A stretch of DNA of 7,000 bases from Polaribacter sp. (GTDB taxonomy: Bacteria > Bacteroidota > Bacteroidia > Flavobacteriales > Flavobacteriaceae): positions 1-7,000 of the forward strand of contig JANQTK010000054.1 of NCBI GenBank assembly GCA_030731695.1, in the 5' to 3' direction. Positions 5,779 through 7,000 of the stretch are shown here, piece by piece. The notes under the pieces were generated by a model, which did not search any database, was not told the origin of the DNA, and was given only the letters and a program-made list of their open reading frames with translations. The translations under genes were made by a program, and so were the position numbers. Within the stretch, counting starts at the first letter, position 1. Each line of letters opens with the position of its first letter.

Positions 5779-5835
5779 ATTACTTACATTCAAAATAATT
5801 CTGTGAAACAAAAAAGAGATATTGAAAAAAGATTA
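5727..5835. repeat. Second, degenerate copy of the REP-like element
   Basis: The 109 bases align without gaps to 1572-1680, with about 92 identities by hand count. A 31-base block is perfectly shared (1639-1669 and 5794-5824). The REP unit at 5734-5756 has three changes that shorten its hairpin stem, and no matching inverted unit is found to the right. CCGCGCT at 5837-5843 may be the remaining end of a deleted right unit (compare 1728-1734), but seven bases are too few to be sure. A decayed one-ended copy fits an older insertion with a later deletion. Confidence 0.75.
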
Positions 5836-5880
5836 CCCGCGCTCCAAATCTCCCATCCTCAATCTCACCCTACCCTAACA
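5836..5880. other. C-rich, G-poor patch between the array and the SRAP gene
   Basis: Right after the REP copy, 45 bases are strongly enriched in C with few G on this strand (for example CTCCCATCCTCAATCTCACC), unlike the AT-rich surroundings. No convincing open reading frame or hairpin is seen. The stretch may be a remnant of deleted sequence. Confidence 0.35.
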
Positions 5881-5904
5881 TTTTAATATATAGCAAAACC
5901 TTCT

Positions 5905-5912
5905 TAGTTTTG
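5905..5912 (+). promoter_or_regulatory. Putative Bacteroidetes-type -7 box for the SRAP gene
   Basis: TAGTTTTG fits the TAnnTTTG consensus and would start transcription around 5918-5920, giving a leader of about 25 bases before the ATG at 5944. The -33 TTG element is not clear. The box lies inside a dyad: CAAAAC (5894-5899) and GTTTTG (5907-5912), seven bases apart, which could be an operator or chance. Confidence 0.5.
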
Positions 5913-5943
5913 TAATGTTACCAAATAAATATAACACTACCAC

Positions 5944-6582
5944 ATGTGCTACCACGTAAAACAAACCAGCACTGCCAAAGCCATGGAACAACGCTTTGAT
6001 GCCGCAATTGCATCGGGTTCGTTGTTTGCGCCTCAAGAGCACATCAATGGATTTAGCTTCCCACAGTTGCCTGTCATTACCCAACAAGCGCCTTCGTTGA
6101 TTCAGCCTTTTGCATGGGGGTTGATTCCAGGGTGGGCAAAGAATGACGAAATCAAAAAAATGACCTTGAATGCCAAAATAGAAACCCTGCACGAAAAACC
6201 TGCTTTTAAAGAGGTAGTTACCCAACGTTGTTTGATCATTGCCAATGGTTTTTACGAATGGCAATGGTTGGATAGTAAAGGGAAAAACAAAATAAAATTC
6301 GAGATTGGCTTGGAAAATAACGCCTTATTTGCTTTTGCTGGGTTGTATGCGCATTGGGTAGATACGAACACTGGGTCCCTCAAAAGTACATGTACCATCC
6401 TTACCACAGCAGCCAATGAATTGATGGCGAACATACACAATACTAAAAAAAGAATGCCTGTTATTTTACACCCAAAAGATGAGCAGCGATGGCTACATCA
6501 GGGGCCTATTAACGACTTTGCTTATCCGTATCAAGTGCCACTAGTTGCCAAAGAAATTACCGAAAATTATCGTTTGTTTTGA
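5944..6582 (+). CDS. SOS response-associated peptidase (SRAP) family protein, YedK/HMCES-like
   Basis: This 212-residue cytoplasmic protein has the typical SRAP length. Family members recognise abasic sites in single-stranded DNA and form a covalent thiazolidine link through cysteine 2, protecting the site from cleavage and error-prone bypass. The start is fixed by the sequence: MCYHV puts the nucleophile C2 behind the initiator methionine, which must be removed. Other expected active-site residues are in place: N76 in LNAKIET, E105 in NGFYEW and H165 in NIHNTKKRMPVIL. WGLIPGWA at about 58-65 is another family hallmark. The gene has its own promoter-like box, is not part of the paralogue array, and is visibly richer in G and C. 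It is convergent with the acyltransferase-like gene. It appears intact, and no LexA-type box was recognised. Confidence 0.95.
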   Translation: MCYHVKQTSTAKAMEQRFDAAIASGSLFAPQEHINGFSFPQLPVITQQAPSLIQPFAWGLIPGWAKNDEIKKMTLNAKIETLHEKPAFKEVVTQRCLIIANGFYEWQWLDSKGKNKIKFEIGLENNALFAFAGLYAHWVDTNTGSLKSTCTILTTAANELMANIHNTKKRMPVILHPKDEQRWLHQGPINDFAYPYQVPLVAKEITENYRLF

Positions 6583-6588
6583 TGGATG

Positions 6589-6638
6589 TTGATTGGTAAG
6601 GGATTCCTTTTAAAAATGAGGTACAGTTACCCCATCAA
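6589..6638. terminator. Possible bidirectional terminator between convergent genes
   Basis: TTGAT-T-GGTAA (6589-6599) pairs with TTACC-CC-ATCAA (6627-6638): ten pairs with a small internal bulge, around a 27-base loop that includes the palindrome TTTTAAAA. It starts seven bases after the SRAP stop and reaches into the stop codon of the minus-strand gene. The position suits a shared terminator, but the loop is long and there is no clear T-tract, so support is moderate. Confidence 0.35.
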
Positions 6639-7000
6639 TCCATATCAGCATCCTTTTTCTTTTTCCCAAAAAGACGGTTTATTTTTCCGTAGATAAATTG
6701 ATTGGTTTTCACGTAGTTCAATGCCGTAACACAAACCACCAACCAAAATAATAAGGCTCCAAAAACAGCTTCCCAAGGTTGTAAGGTTTTTCCTATCAAT
6801 CTGTTCAGTCCAAAGCCTGTGATACTTCCATAAATAATGATGAAATGAATCACGTAAATAGAAAGTGTTTTTTGACCAATTTTTAAGATTAATGAATGCT
6901 TTAGATAGTCTTCTAACAAATAAAAGAGCGCAAATAACATAAACACATCACCCAGCCTTTTAAATAGGTAATTGAATCCAGCACTTAATTTAATAATTTC
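6635..7000 (-). CDS. C-terminal part of a multi-pass membrane acyltransferase-like protein (runs off the right edge)
   Basis: The frame is open from the window edge at 7000 (starting EIIKLSAGFNYLF) to the TGA at 6635-6637, giving 121 residues; the N-terminus lies outside the window. A GTG at 6946 is not the real start, because reading continues without a stop upstream. About three hydrophobic segments are visible: FMLFALFYLLEDYL, LSIYVIHFIIIYGS and AVFGALLFWLVVCVTAL, then a basic tail (KINRLFGKKKKDADMD). The G-x-K-T-L-S-I-Y-V-I-H sequence is typical of the late membrane helices in DUF1624/heparan-alpha-glucosaminide N-acetyltransferase-like proteins, and is also similar to acyltransferase-3 proteins. 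I favour the first, but a fragment cannot settle it. Substrate is unknown. Confidence 0.65.
   Translation of the reverse strand, partial: EIIKLSAGFNYLFKRLGDVFMLFALFYLLEDYLKHSLILKIGQKTLSIYVIHFIIIYGSITGFGLNRLIGKTLQPWEAVFGALLFWLVVCVTALNYVKTNQFIYGKINRLFGKKKKDADMD

Noticed and set aside
5875..6440. Minus-strand frames opposite the SRAP gene (5875-6264 and 6252-6440)
   Set aside because: The plus strand carries a full SRAP protein with all active-site residues; the opposite frames show no recognisable domain.
6944..6946. GTG as the start of the minus-strand membrane gene
   Set aside because: The frame stays open to the window edge and the protein is clearly a C-terminal fragment of a larger membrane protein.

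Overview
The window looks like an accessory region of a Bacteroidetes chromosome, most likely Flavobacteriaceae. The reasons are the low-GC composition, the absence of clear Shine-Dalgarno sequences, one TAnnTTTG-type -7 promoter box, and a protein family (DUF6090-like) that I know only from this group. The genus cannot be told from the sequence.

Positions 1-5778 hold a tandem, same-strand array of seven intact paralogues of about 237-266 aa and an eighth cut down to its first eleven codons. Each protein starts with a short basic cytoplasmic tail (MIKFFRKIRQ), then one membrane anchor around residues 24-41, then roughly 200 residues predicted to lie outside the cytoplasm. The first 47 residues are nearly constant and are identical in copies 3, 6 and 7. 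The remaining ~200 residues are so divergent that only a short core motif (T-Y/F-x-x-M/L-x-x-S-G-x-x-x-I/L-x-N) links them. I recognise the family but know of no established function for it.

The genes join in two ways. Copies 1/2, 3/4, 4/5 and 7/8 overlap by 4 or 8 bases, because the repeated start (ATGA or ATGATTAA) supplies the stop codon of the gene before it. Copies 2/3, 5/6 and 6/7 are separated by spacers that share repeated sequence and can fold. The window begins inside the end of such a spacer, so the array probably continues to the left.

Two copies of a REP-like interspersed element lie in the array. One is a pair of perfect 23-bp inverted repeats within the 2/3 spacer. The other is degenerate and begins exactly where the eighth paralogue is broken.

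To the right lie ordinary genes with visibly higher GC: a complete SRAP (YedK/HMCES-type) abasic-site protein at 5944-6582 with its own promoter, then, convergent with it, the C-terminal part of a multi-pass membrane acyltransferase-like protein that runs off the right edge. The REP copy and a C-rich patch at about 5727-5880 appear to mark the right border of the paralogue island.
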